The notes under the pieces were generated by a model. The model was not told the origin of the DNA, ran no database searches, and saw nothing but the letters and a program-made list of their open reading frames with translations. This document shows positions 12,158 to 19,494 of a stretch of 22,529 bases of DNA, piece after piece. Position 1 is the stretch's first letter; the number at the start of each line of letters is the position of its first letter. Where the stretch lies: positions 1 through 22,529 of IMG/VR virus record IMGVR_UViG_3300018081_000021; one strand, given 5' to 3'. The DNA comes from a virus. A program made the position numbers and the translations under genes.

Positions 12158-12576
12158 AGGGACTGCAAAATCTTGGTGCCTTACTCGATAAGGTGGCGAT
12201 TACGCCAGATCCGAAGCCAAAGATTGTCACGCCAGTCCCGATGCGTACGAAGGTGATATCACGGGCTTCACGCGTTCCGATTAATAGGCAGGCCGCACTC
12301 ATTGTCGCCAAGCCGCCATGGTGGGGGAAGCTGCAGGAGGATCTCTTCAATCCAGCCAAACCGCCACCAGTGGTAACGGTGGAGCAGCTCAAGGAAGCCT
12401 ACAGGCAGAATGCGCTCCTGGCGGAAAGGATCGCCAAATACCGCAGCTCTCACCAGGAACTCACCAGGGAAGTGGAACTACTGAAGAGCAGGCTGGCTGT
12501 GACCCAAGGGAAGTTGGAAACGGCTAAGCTCGAAACGGCTAAGTTCCAACTGGAAATCAAGGAGTTGATCGCGTGA
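12154..12576 (+). CDS. 140-aa protein with C-terminal coiled coil
   Basis: ATG 12154 forms ATGA with the preceding stop. The N-terminal half is proline- and basic-rich (PDPKPKIVTPVPMRTKVI) and probably extended. From about residue 75 there is one long coiled coil (EAYRQNALLAERIAKYRSSH, then LETAKLETAKFQLEIKEL), including a tandem LETAK repeat. It may partner the coiled-coil protein just upstream. Function unknown. Confidence 0.6.
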   Translation: MKGLQNLGALLDKVAITPDPKPKIVTPVPMRTKVISRASRVPINRQAALIVAKPPWWGKLQEDLFNPAKPPPVVTVEQLKEAYRQNALLAERIAKYRSSHQELTREVELLKSRLAVTQGKLETAKLETAKFQLEIKELIA

Positions 12577-12582
12577 TTAGTT

Positions 12583-12885
12583 ATGGACCAATATTTATTC
12601 AATCTCGGTTCACCAAACCCGGGGCGGGCCAGGAACACCGATCCAGATACCAGTCATGAGGCTGCCCATTCAGTTGACGCAACCGCGCTGGAAGCAATAG
12701 TCAGGCAGGCCCTGAAAAACAAAGGGCCCATGACCGCTAGGGAGATCTCCGATGTTACCGGCATTGACCTCCAAACCGTCACCCCCAGATTGGCTCCGCT
12801 TGCAGGGAAGAACCTGGCCAGGAGAACGGACATGCGTCGTCGCGGCCCAACCGGCAGGAGGGCAATCGTGTGGGAGGCGATATGA
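12583..12885 (+). CDS. Winged-helix DNA-binding protein
   Basis: 100 residues from ATG 12583. ARNTDPDTSHEAAHSV, then ALEAIVRQALKNKGPMTARE, ISDVTGIDLQTVTPRLAPL and RRGPTGRRAIVW match a common small phage winged-helix protein: recognition helix at DLQTVTPRL and a basic wing. It would bind DNA as a regulator, and a role in genome packaging is conceivable because the terminase gene ends three bases away and no other small-terminase candidate is visible. That last point is inference from position only. Confidence 0.75.
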   Translation: MDQYLFNLGSPNPGRARNTDPDTSHEAAHSVDATALEAIVRQALKNKGPMTAREISDVTGIDLQTVTPRLAPLAGKNLARRTDMRRRGPTGRRAIVWEAI

Positions 12886-12888
12886 ATT

Positions 12889-14442
12889 TTAGAAACTTGC
12901 CAGCACCAGTCCAGGTGAGCTTGTCTTCTTCACCGATTCGATGTTTGCGCTTCTCAACATGTCCATCGGGCATTCGGCTATGATCGGGTAACTAAGCGAG
13001 TCAAAGACATGCTTGTGATCGTCCTGCTTCACATACTCCGAATCCTTGCCTGACCTGAGGTTCGCAAACATCGTTCTCGTTTTGAACAGCTGAGCCGAGA
13101 CGAACAGCCGCTTTTCGAAAAGCAGCTGCCACAAAAGCTTCACCTTGTCTCTATTGCTGTTTTTGTATTTCGGCGCGGGCTCCAACACGATGGTTCCGCT
13201 ACTGGCCTCATACGCGATACCAGCCTCACTGGTCTCAGCTGCGGAGCGTTCCCGAAATGCGGACGTGTCCGACCAGTGCCTCCACCTCAGATCGATGCCA
13301 TAACGCTTTTTATGGAAAGTCTCCCAGTGTATCATTTTGTCCATCACGGTTTCCACAAATTGCCGAATGCTGACATAAGTCCGAATCACTACGAGCTCAT
13401 CGATAACCGAAAAGCTCACCAGTTGCCGTTTTGTTTTTGGATCCTCCGTAATGATTTTCTCTATAACGTGAAAACTGTGATTTTTGCTTTCGCCCATATC
13501 CCAGCCACCCAGCAAAACCGTGCAGCCAGCTGTTGGAATAATCACCTCCCGCTCATCCTCATTACAGTCAGCATTCCCAATCACATGGATGGATTCATCC
13601 CATGCGTCGCTGAAATGTCCATCGGTGACATCCTGCTCCCACAGTCCAAGGACAAAACGGTTATACCATGATTTCTTCCTGCGATAGCGCTCGATGAGAT
13701 CATCCCTGGCGCTCGGATCCAACAGGGGGTTGTCATCGATCATCACCAGAATTCTGTGGATACGCTCCCTTGCTACTCGCTCCCGATCTGTTTGGTCTGG
13801 GGTTGGCTTGGCGTCTTTGAACTTGAAGAACCGATCATGGAGCCAGTTGTTGGTCCCAGTATCGGGTGGATTACAGTCACATACTATTTGATGTTCCTCG
13901 AACGGAACATAAGGAGTCATGCGAAGCGAATCGCAGAGAATGTCATAGGCATACTCGGTGCAATATTGATCGATTTCGGATGCCCAGATAAAACTGTAAT
14001 TGCTGCCTTTGAATTTCGCCTCCACTTCCTGCGCGTGCTCCAGTGAGTGACACTGGATCTCGGATATTCCACCGTGCCTGTTTCGGATTCGAACGAAAGA
14101 CAGTTTCGTATCGCCTGTGGACTTAGGTCCCTCTACTACAGCAAATCCATGGCATCCCTGCTCCCATCCTGGGAGTGCCCGACAGAGCATGAACCACACA
14201 CCAGCACTCTTTGCATTCTTGAGGGTCTTGGAGATGATCGCGATCATCGCGCCATTGACATCGAAGGCGTGGCGGATTGTTTTGTGGATCAGACCCATGG
14301 TTTTTCCAGATAGGCGCGGCCCGTGAACTAAAAGGAATCGATGATAGTCATCAAACACCTCCAGCTGCTTCATGTTCATCGGTGGGTACCACACACCCGA
14401 ATCATCGTATATGAACCCCTTTTCGTTGACTTTAATGGCCAC
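12889..14442 (-). CDS. terL: Terminase large subunit
   Basis: 517 residues from GTG 14442. Walker A GPRLSGKT (41-48), Walker B FIWASEID with catalytic Glu157, and coupling motif CDCNPPDTG (188-196) make up the ATPase motor. The nuclease domain shows GGWDMGES (Asp315), WSDTSAF (Asp392) and DDHKHVFDSLSY (Asp481), the acidic metal-binding residues. It pumps DNA into the prohead through the portal and cuts it. Length is normal. It is oriented against the portal and capsid genes, convergent with the winged-helix gene and separated by only 45 bases from the divergent 78-aa gene. Confidence 0.92.
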   Translation of the reverse strand: MAIKVNEKGFIYDDSGVWYPPMNMKQLEVFDDYHRFLLVHGPRLSGKTMGLIHKTIRHAFDVNGAMIAIISKTLKNAKSAGVWFMLCRALPGWEQGCHGFAVVEGPKSTGDTKLSFVRIRNRHGGISEIQCHSLEHAQEVEAKFKGSNYSFIWASEIDQYCTEYAYDILCDSLRMTPYVPFEEHQIVCDCNPPDTGTNNWLHDRFFKFKDAKPTPDQTDRERVARERIHRILVMIDDNPLLDPSARDDLIERYRRKKSWYNRFVLGLWEQDVTDGHFSDAWDESIHVIGNADCNEDEREVIIPTAGCTVLLGGWDMGESKNHSFHVIEKIITEDPKTKRQLVSFSVIDELVVIRTYVSIRQFVETVMDKMIHWETFHKKRYGIDLRWRHWSDTSAFRERSAAETSEAGIAYEASSGTIVLEPAPKYKNSNRDKVKLLWQLLFEKRLFVSAQLFKTRTMFANLRSGKDSEYVKQDDHKHVFDSLSYPIIAECPMDMLRSANIESVKKTSSPGLVLASF

Positions 14443-14487
14443 AATTAAAGTTGCGGTTCCGTCGGTTAAGTAGTCAACTCCACAGAT

Positions 14488-14724
14488 ATGGCATCAACAC
14501 TGACTTTCGACACTTCCGAGCCGGACACCAAGGCGCTCGTGGATGCTTGGCAGGATGCAACGGAGTACACGGTTACGGTCAGGCTCAAGACGGGTTCGGG
14601 GGAAGCCAGGAATGCTGCTACTGTGCTGGAGATAACTGATCAAGGCGAGACCGCTCCAGTGGATGAGGAGGCCGTGGAAGAAGCGCCAGCCTATGCACCG
14701 AAGTCAGCTGCTGTTCCCAAATAA
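14488..14724 (+). CDS. 78-aa hypothetical protein before the portal
   Basis: ATG 14488 to TAA 14722-14724. The first 50 residues look beta-rich (ASTLTFDTSEPDTK, YTVTVRLKTGSG) and the tail is acidic and alanine/proline-rich (VDEEAVEEAPAYAPKSAAVP). Position at the head of the structural genes suggests a small virion or head-related protein. The portal frame follows in the same reading frame immediately after the TAA. No Shine-Dalgarno is visible. Confidence 0.55.
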   Translation: MASTLTFDTSEPDTKALVDAWQDATEYTVTVRLKTGSGEARNAATVLEITDQGETAPVDEEAVEEAPAYAPKSAAVPK

Positions 14725-17187
14725 TTGGCTGCCCCCATCCAACGGTTGGTCGACAAACACAAGCTTGACCCTAAAAGCTTAAAGAAAGCTTTTGACTCCG
14801 ACACTCTGGAGGAACGGCCCAAGGTCAAGAAGCTAGTCGAATCCATTCGCGATGTCATCCGGGACGGCATTAACCGCAACCAACGCGATTACCGGCTCTA
14901 CAAAAGCATGGACTGGGCTTACGACAGTCCATTCTACCAGGTCTCCTATACTCAGCTGCGTGGACTATTGTCCAATAAGCCAGATGACAAGAAGGTCATG
15001 GAGACAGTTAATCAATGGGGGTTAAGCCACCTGCTCCCGGATGTAATGGAGAATGGCAAAATCTGCTGTAACCCCGATGGCAGCCATAAGAAGGCGCTCA
15101 ATCTCCCAGTCTTCTTCAATATCTTCGTCCCCATCTGCATGGCCTATATCACCATCCGGTGGGCCAAACTCTTCAATGACCGTAACCTCACCCCGCTCTA
15201 CAAATACGAGCCGGTGCAGTTTACTAAGGAGAACCGTTTTCGTTGCGAAGTCCTTACTCAGATTGTTCAACGTCAGGCCACGCAGTTTGACTACAAGGGT
15301 GATCTGCGTCAGTCTATCTTCCAGTCTCTCCTCTACGGATTTTGCATCAACTTTCCCAGGGAGGCGTGGTTCGTAGAGAAGCAGGAAACAGAGGAAGGCA
15401 AAGAGAAGATTGTCCGGGAAGGCCTGCGCTTCAACATGCCTCACCCCTCCCGCATTTACTACGACCTTTACCACCGGCTTTCCTCGCTCAACTCCAATTC
15501 CGGATGCGAATACGCTGGCTACTGGGAGCTCTGCCGTTACAAGGACATTTACGATAACGACCTCTATTGGAACAAAGAGAAGATTAGCTACGGAGCCCTC
15601 TCCTGGTTCGACATTGGGGTCAGCGATTTTCTGGACCACGTCTTTCCCTGCACCATGCAGTTCCCCACCATCAACAACTCCCAAGGCGTGGGTGGGGCGG
15701 GGGCTTTAGACCGGGAGGGCGATGCCGCCAACACCTACGGCCAGGGCGACTTCAATGCGGCCACGCTTGTTACCCAACATTTCCAGAGAATCATACCCAA
15801 GGACTGTGGGTTAGGTGACTACGAGTATCCGGTCTGGTTCCGCTTTGTCTACGCCTCTGACACCACCGTCATCTGGGCTGAGCCCCTGGCTTTTGACCGG
15901 CTCCCGGTCTATGCCTTTGACGCGGATTTTAACCGGGCTAAGTTCCGCTCCCTGGCCCTGGAGATCATGCCCTTCCAGGATCACGTCAGCAACCTGCTCA
16001 CCCAATGGATCCTATCAGTCAAAGAGAACCTGGTTAACCCCGTGTTCTACGACAAAGAGAAGATCCCGGCCGAATCGCTGAAGCAATTAGAGAACCTGGG
16101 TCAGAAGATGTACAACGGCAGGATGTTCGTGCCTTTCTCGTCGACCGAGAATTTCCGCATGAAGATTGACCAGCGCGAAGCCTTCTTCATCCCTCAGCTA
16201 ACCCATCATAACACCGCCGAAATATCCAATTTAATCACGGGTGTTTTGAGCATGCTTGACCGGGTGCTGCAGCTTTCCCCCCAAGAGATAGGCCAGGCTG
16301 CTCCGCACGAACAAACCGCAGAAGAAACGCGAGTCATCGCGCAGAACACTTCTACCCGTGTTACCTTCACCGGCACCTTCATTGACGACGGGGATTACGC
16401 CAAGAAGGTGATGATCTACGATGCGACCATGGCCCATTCCGACGATGACATTATCGTTGGCATTACGTCTTCACTGGCTGCAACAGAGGCCGAGTTCAAA
16501 AAGCTCCTCAGTAAAGTTGGATTTTCCATTTCCGACAATTCCTCCTATGACCCGTACAACCCAGATTCGATGCACGAAGTAAAGGGGCAGAAGAGCGCGC
16601 TTAAAATCGAAAGCTTCTCCTCCACTCGCGACGCCACCGAACGCATCAATAACCCGGCCGTGGCCGATGCCATGAGTAAGATTTTCGCAGCCATAGCTGG
16701 AAATCCCATGCTCATCCAGGCCATCGGCCCATTGCAATTAGTTGAGCTCCTCAATCAAATTGTCGTTACCATGGGATTGCCTCAGGAATTCCGGTTGAAG
16801 AGTAAGGAAATCGATCCCGCCCAACCCGAGGAACAGCAGGCTGAGCAGGTCGGGGGTATGCTCAAGGAATTCGCCGCCCAGGTGCAACAGCAGGTTGCCC
16901 AATCCTCCCAGCAAACGCTTGCGGCGGCCGTCCAAGCCAGCGCCGAGCAGACTAAAGCCGTCGTCGGACAGGCCGCCCAAGAGATTATGCAGGGAGTGGC
17001 GAAGCAGGAAGAACAGCAGGCGCAGGCGATTGCTCAGGCTTTGCAGGAGCAGAAGAATCAAATCGATCAACTCGGAGCAGCCGTTAACCAATTAGCTCAG
17101 GTTGTTGAAGCGGCCCAGATGGGCATGGCTGGTGTTCCACCAGGACTGCCGGGTGTGCCGATGGAACCCGAGCCTGCGGTGTTTTAG
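14725..17187 (+). CDS. Portal protein (probable)
   Basis: 820 residues if started at TTG 14725; a second TTG is at 14746, and the first ATG comes only after about 60 residues that already look like conserved portal sequence (RNQRDYRLYKSMDWAYDSPF). The central part (LAFDRLPVYAFDADFN, FQDHVSNLLTQWILSVKENL, SPQEIGQAAPHEQTAEETR) resembles large portal proteins of tailed phages. The last 150 residues are glutamine/alanine-rich coiled coil (QQQVAQSSQQTLAAAVQ), ending in a proline-rich tail. Portals form the dodecameric DNA entry ring, contacted by the terminase. Placement before scaffold and capsid supports the call, which rests on resemblance and context rather than a unique motif. Confidence 0.75.
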   Translation: MAAPIQRLVDKHKLDPKSLKKAFDSDTLEERPKVKKLVESIRDVIRDGINRNQRDYRLYKSMDWAYDSPFYQVSYTQLRGLLSNKPDDKKVMETVNQWGLSHLLPDVMENGKICCNPDGSHKKALNLPVFFNIFVPICMAYITIRWAKLFNDRNLTPLYKYEPVQFTKENRFRCEVLTQIVQRQATQFDYKGDLRQSIFQSLLYGFCINFPREAWFVEKQETEEGKEKIVREGLRFNMPHPSRIYYDLYHRLSSLNSNSGCEYAGYWELCRYKDIYDNDLYWNKEKISYGALSWFDIGVSDFLDHVFPCTMQFPTINNSQGVGGAGALDREGDAANTYGQGDFNAATLVTQHFQRIIPKDCGLGDYEYPVWFRFVYASDTTVIWAEPLAFDRLPVYAFDADFNRAKFRSLALEIMPFQDHVSNLLTQWILSVKENLVNPVFYDKEKIPAESLKQLENLGQKMYNGRMFVPFSSTENFRMKIDQREAFFIPQLTHHNTAEISNLITGVLSMLDRVLQLSPQEIGQAAPHEQTAEETRVIAQNTSTRVTFTGTFIDDGDYAKKVMIYDATMAHSDDDIIVGITSSLAATEAEFKKLLSKVGFSISDNSSYDPYNPDSMHEVKGQKSALKIESFSSTRDATERINNPAVADAMSKIFAAIAGNPMLIQAIGPLQLVELLNQIVVTMGLPQEFRLKSKEIDPAQPEEQQAEQVGGMLKEFAAQVQQQVAQSSQQTLAAAVQASAEQTKAVVGQAAQEIMQGVAKQEEQQAQAIAQALQEQKNQIDQLGAAVNQLAQVVEAAQMGMAGVPPGLPGVPMEPEPAVF

Positions 17188-17189
17188 TT

Positions 17190-17471
17190 ATGGATACAAA
17201 TGTCCTTCAGCTTCTCACGCACTTGTTGGCGCAGAAGCCAAACAGCGGCACCAATGATACGCTGGTGATTGTTCTTGTCGCATTAGCCCCAACTCTGGCC
17301 GCTTTAGCGGCGTATCTAAAGGCTCGCTCAGTGGATGCGGGCGTCAGGGAGGTTCATCTGGCCATTAACTCCAGGTTCGATGAGTGGTTGGCCGTAGAAA
17401 GAAAGCAAGGCGTTGCTACCGGCAGACAGGAAGAGCGCGATTTTCAAAAGGCACTACCGGGTGGCAAATAG
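17190..17471 (+). CDS. 93-aa one-helix membrane protein, holin-like
   Basis: ATG 17190 lies two bases after the portal stop. Residues 24-43 (TLVIVLVALAPTLAALAAYL) form one membrane helix. Next comes a conserved-looking soluble part, VREVHLAINSRFDEWLAVER, then KQGVATGRQEERD. This EVHxxxNSRxxxxL...GxAxGRxxE arrangement recurs in small phage membrane proteins often annotated as holin-like, though their function is unproven. It overlaps the next gene by 11 bases. Confidence 0.7.
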   Translation: MDTNVLQLLTHLLAQKPNSGTNDTLVIVLVALAPTLAALAAYLKARSVDAGVREVHLAINSRFDEWLAVERKQGVATGRQEERDFQKALPGGK

Positions 17472-17766
17472 CCCCACCATCATCGTCACCAAAGTTCCGG
17501 TGACCTCCGAACAGCGTGGCCAGTTGCACACCATGTTCGATGGGCCAGCTTACAGCCTCCTTAAGCAGCTACTAATTGCTAGAGCCATCGTCCTGCAGGT
17601 AGAATCGATGAATGCAGCCCTCTATCCGGACAACGAAGCGGCCTCTGGGTTGGCTTTTGCCGCTAAAGAGAAGGCATCAAAGTTGCAAGCGATGCTTGAC
17701 GAGCTGGATTACTTGGAGGTAAACGAGCATGAGTGGTCTCTAGTTGAACTAGAGCGTAGACGTTAG
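17461..17766 (+). CDS. 101-aa hypothetical protein
   Basis: GTG 17461 is chosen because AAAGG stands nine bases upstream; the earlier in-frame start at 17413 would run inside the membrane-protein gene. The product starts VANSPTIIVTKVPVTSEQ (Met in vivo), then has helices (YSLLKQLLIARAIVLQVESM, ALYPDNEAASGLAFAAKEKA) and an acidic end. It lies between portal and scaffold genes, so a head-assembly or accessory role is possible. Family unknown. Confidence 0.65.
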   Translation: MANSPTIIVTKVPVTSEQRGQLHTMFDGPAYSLLKQLLIARAIVLQVESMNAALYPDNEAASGLAFAAKEKASKLQAMLDELDYLEVNEHEWSLVELERRR

Positions 17767-17784
17767 TGACAATGCGGGAAGCAA

Positions 17785-17837
17785 GGCACCACGCTCCACT
17801 CGGGGGACGCTCCCCTCGTCTCCCGAGCATCGGTGCC
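17785..17837 (+). promoter_or_regulatory. Nested stem-loop before the scaffold gene
   Basis: GGCACC (17785-17790) pairs with GGTGCC (17832-17837). Inside, CTCGGG (17799-17804) pairs with CCCGAG (17822-17827), and GGGA/TCCC forms an inner hairpin. It fills much of the 110-base gap before the gene at 17877. No T-run follows, so RNA processing or a structured leader is more likely than termination. Confidence 0.4.
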
Positions 17838-17876
17838 CCGGTCGGTGTAATCGTCCACTGACCCCCGCGCCATTTT

Positions 17877-19436
17877 ATGCCTGAACAGCCAACGCCTCCA
17901 CCGACTCCGCCCGCAAACGCGCCCGTTACGCCACCTACCGCGACATTGGGTGAAGCGGCTCTACCCCAAGTACCACCTCCGGTTTCTCCGGAAAACGATC
18001 CTGACCATCAGATTGCTCTGATGATTGCGCGTCGGAAGGAGAAGAAAGCCCCCAGGGAAGAGTGGAAAGAGGTCGAACCAGCAGCGGAAACGCCCAAAGA
18101 GGCTAAGGAAACGCAAGAAGCACATGGGAAACTTGGCGATCTCATCTCCGAATCGCTCCGATTTGGTAAGAACAAGCCCAAACCCAAGGAGGAACCGCCC
18201 AAAACTGAGCCCAAAGAGCCAGTCACACCACCTCCGGCACCCAAGCCCCCGGTGGACCCGCCCAAAACCGTCGTTTCCAAGAAGAAACCAGAGCCAGAAC
18301 CCATCGATGCGGGCTCTATCGCCCGCCAGGCAGCAGCGGCGGCGACTACGGCGGCTGTTCAGGCCCTCGGACCAGGCTATAAGCCCACCACACCTACCGA
18401 ACCCGACCCATCCGAGGGTCTCAAGCCCCAGGATCGGCACAAATATGAGGTAGCGAAGTTCCTTTCGACTCAAGATCCCCATTACAAGGCTGCTCCCAGG
18501 CAGATTTTAGACCAAGTCAAGCGGGCCGAGGCCTACGCCACCCGTTGGGAGAACCAAAACCCAGGTAAACTCTTCAATCCCGAGGATGAAGAGCACAATG
18601 AGTTCTACGAATCCATCCCCGAGCCCTGGAGTGACCTGGAATTCGCCAAGGCCGAGCGCTTGATGGAGCGTCAGTCCCTCAAGGAGGAGCTCAAGAAGGA
18701 ATACGACAGTGAATTATCGGGTATCAAAGAGACTAACGCCCGTTTGGAGCTCAAAGCCAACGTGGATCAGAAGTATAACCAGGCAGTCGGGCAGTTAATT
18801 GTGGGTTTGGGAGATGATGTCGACAAAGCGATTCGTGCCGGTGGGGTGGACAAGCTGGAAACAGAGGATCCAATCACAGCGCAGGCTCTCATGGACGCCG
18901 TTAAGGGCATGCAGCCCCTCATCGAGACGATGGTTCAGATTGATGATCCGCAGGGGCGCATCAAGGTGGACATGAAGAACCCACTTCACCAGGCCTGGAG
19001 TGAAATCGTGACCGAGGGCGAAAATCTCTGCGCCGGTCATGTGTTGGATGATGGTCGCTCCTTCGCCCGTCGCGCTGACTACGCTAGGATGAACGAGGCT
19101 CAACGCGCCAAACATTGGTTCCTTACTACCGACAATGTCATCAGTGGGTTCATCGATAAATCAGCGAAGTTCTTATCCAAAAAGATCAAGGAAGAGAAAG
19201 ATCGTCAGATAAAGATCGCTCAGTCTTTGGGTTTTGTCCCGAAAGCGTCCAGCAACGGCAAGGCAGAAACGACTACCGCTGGAGAGGATGGAGAAGCTAC
19301 CACTCCGGCTCCTAGTGGGGTCAAGCCGCCATCTCCCACTGCTGGTGCAGGAGCTAAAGTCGGTGATCAGCCAAGTGGTGCCAAAAACTCCAAGGAGAAA
19401 CTGCTCGACTCGATGGCTAAGATCTTGCGCGGCTAA
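17877..19436 (+). CDS. Scaffold-like head assembly protein
   Basis: 519 residues from ATG 17877. The first 150 residues are proline-, lysine- and glutamate-rich and surely disordered (PEQPTPPPTPPANAPVTPP, KPKPKEEPPKTEPKEP). The middle (FLSTQDPHYKAAPRQILDQV, EEHNEFYESIPEPWSDLEF) and the coiled region (MERQSLKEELKKEYDSELSG) are helical. The C-terminus has a linker and a final helix (SKEKLLDSMAKILR), the usual capsid-binding end of scaffolds. Lying directly before the capsid candidate, it fits a scaffolding protein that shapes the prohead and leaves. The sequence itself is low in diagnostic motifs. Confidence 0.65.
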   Translation: MPEQPTPPPTPPANAPVTPPTATLGEAALPQVPPPVSPENDPDHQIALMIARRKEKKAPREEWKEVEPAAETPKEAKETQEAHGKLGDLISESLRFGKNKPKPKEEPPKTEPKEPVTPPPAPKPPVDPPKTVVSKKKPEPEPIDAGSIARQAAAAATTAAVQALGPGYKPTTPTEPDPSEGLKPQDRHKYEVAKFLSTQDPHYKAAPRQILDQVKRAEAYATRWENQNPGKLFNPEDEEHNEFYESIPEPWSDLEFAKAERLMERQSLKEELKKEYDSELSGIKETNARLELKANVDQKYNQAVGQLIVGLGDDVDKAIRAGGVDKLETEDPITAQALMDAVKGMQPLIETMVQIDDPQGRIKVDMKNPLHQAWSEIVTEGENLCAGHVLDDGRSFARRADYARMNEAQRAKHWFLTTDNVISGFIDKSAKFLSKKIKEEKDRQIKIAQSLGFVPKASSNGKAETTTAGEDGEATTPAPSGVKPPSPTAGAGAKVGDQPSGAKNSKEKLLDSMAKILRG

Positions 19437-19441
19437 TACTA

Positions 19442-19493
19442 TTGTTTCACGCCCATTCGCTGGCAATGACGCCATGCGTGCGGTGTGAAACAA
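19442..19493 (+). promoter_or_regulatory. Hairpin touching the capsid gene start codon
   Basis: TTGTTTCACGCC (19442-19453) pairs with GGTGTGAAACAA (19482-19493) in twelve pairs with one G-U. Within the loop, TGGC (19461-19464) pairs with GCCA (19471-19474). The stem ends two bases before ATG 19495. There is no Shine-Dalgarno, so this structure must affect how the capsid message is translated or processed. Confidence 0.55.
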
Positions 19494-19494
19494 A

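Noticed and set aside
15022-15684. 220-aa minus-strand open frame opposite the portal gene
   Set aside because: Antisense shadow of the portal. No ribosome-binding site and no neighbour on that strand.
17961-18482. 173-aa minus-strand open frame opposite the scaffold gene
   Set aside because: It mirrors the Pro/Lys/Glu-rich scaffold N-terminus as Gly/Phe/Leu-rich low-complexity sequence.
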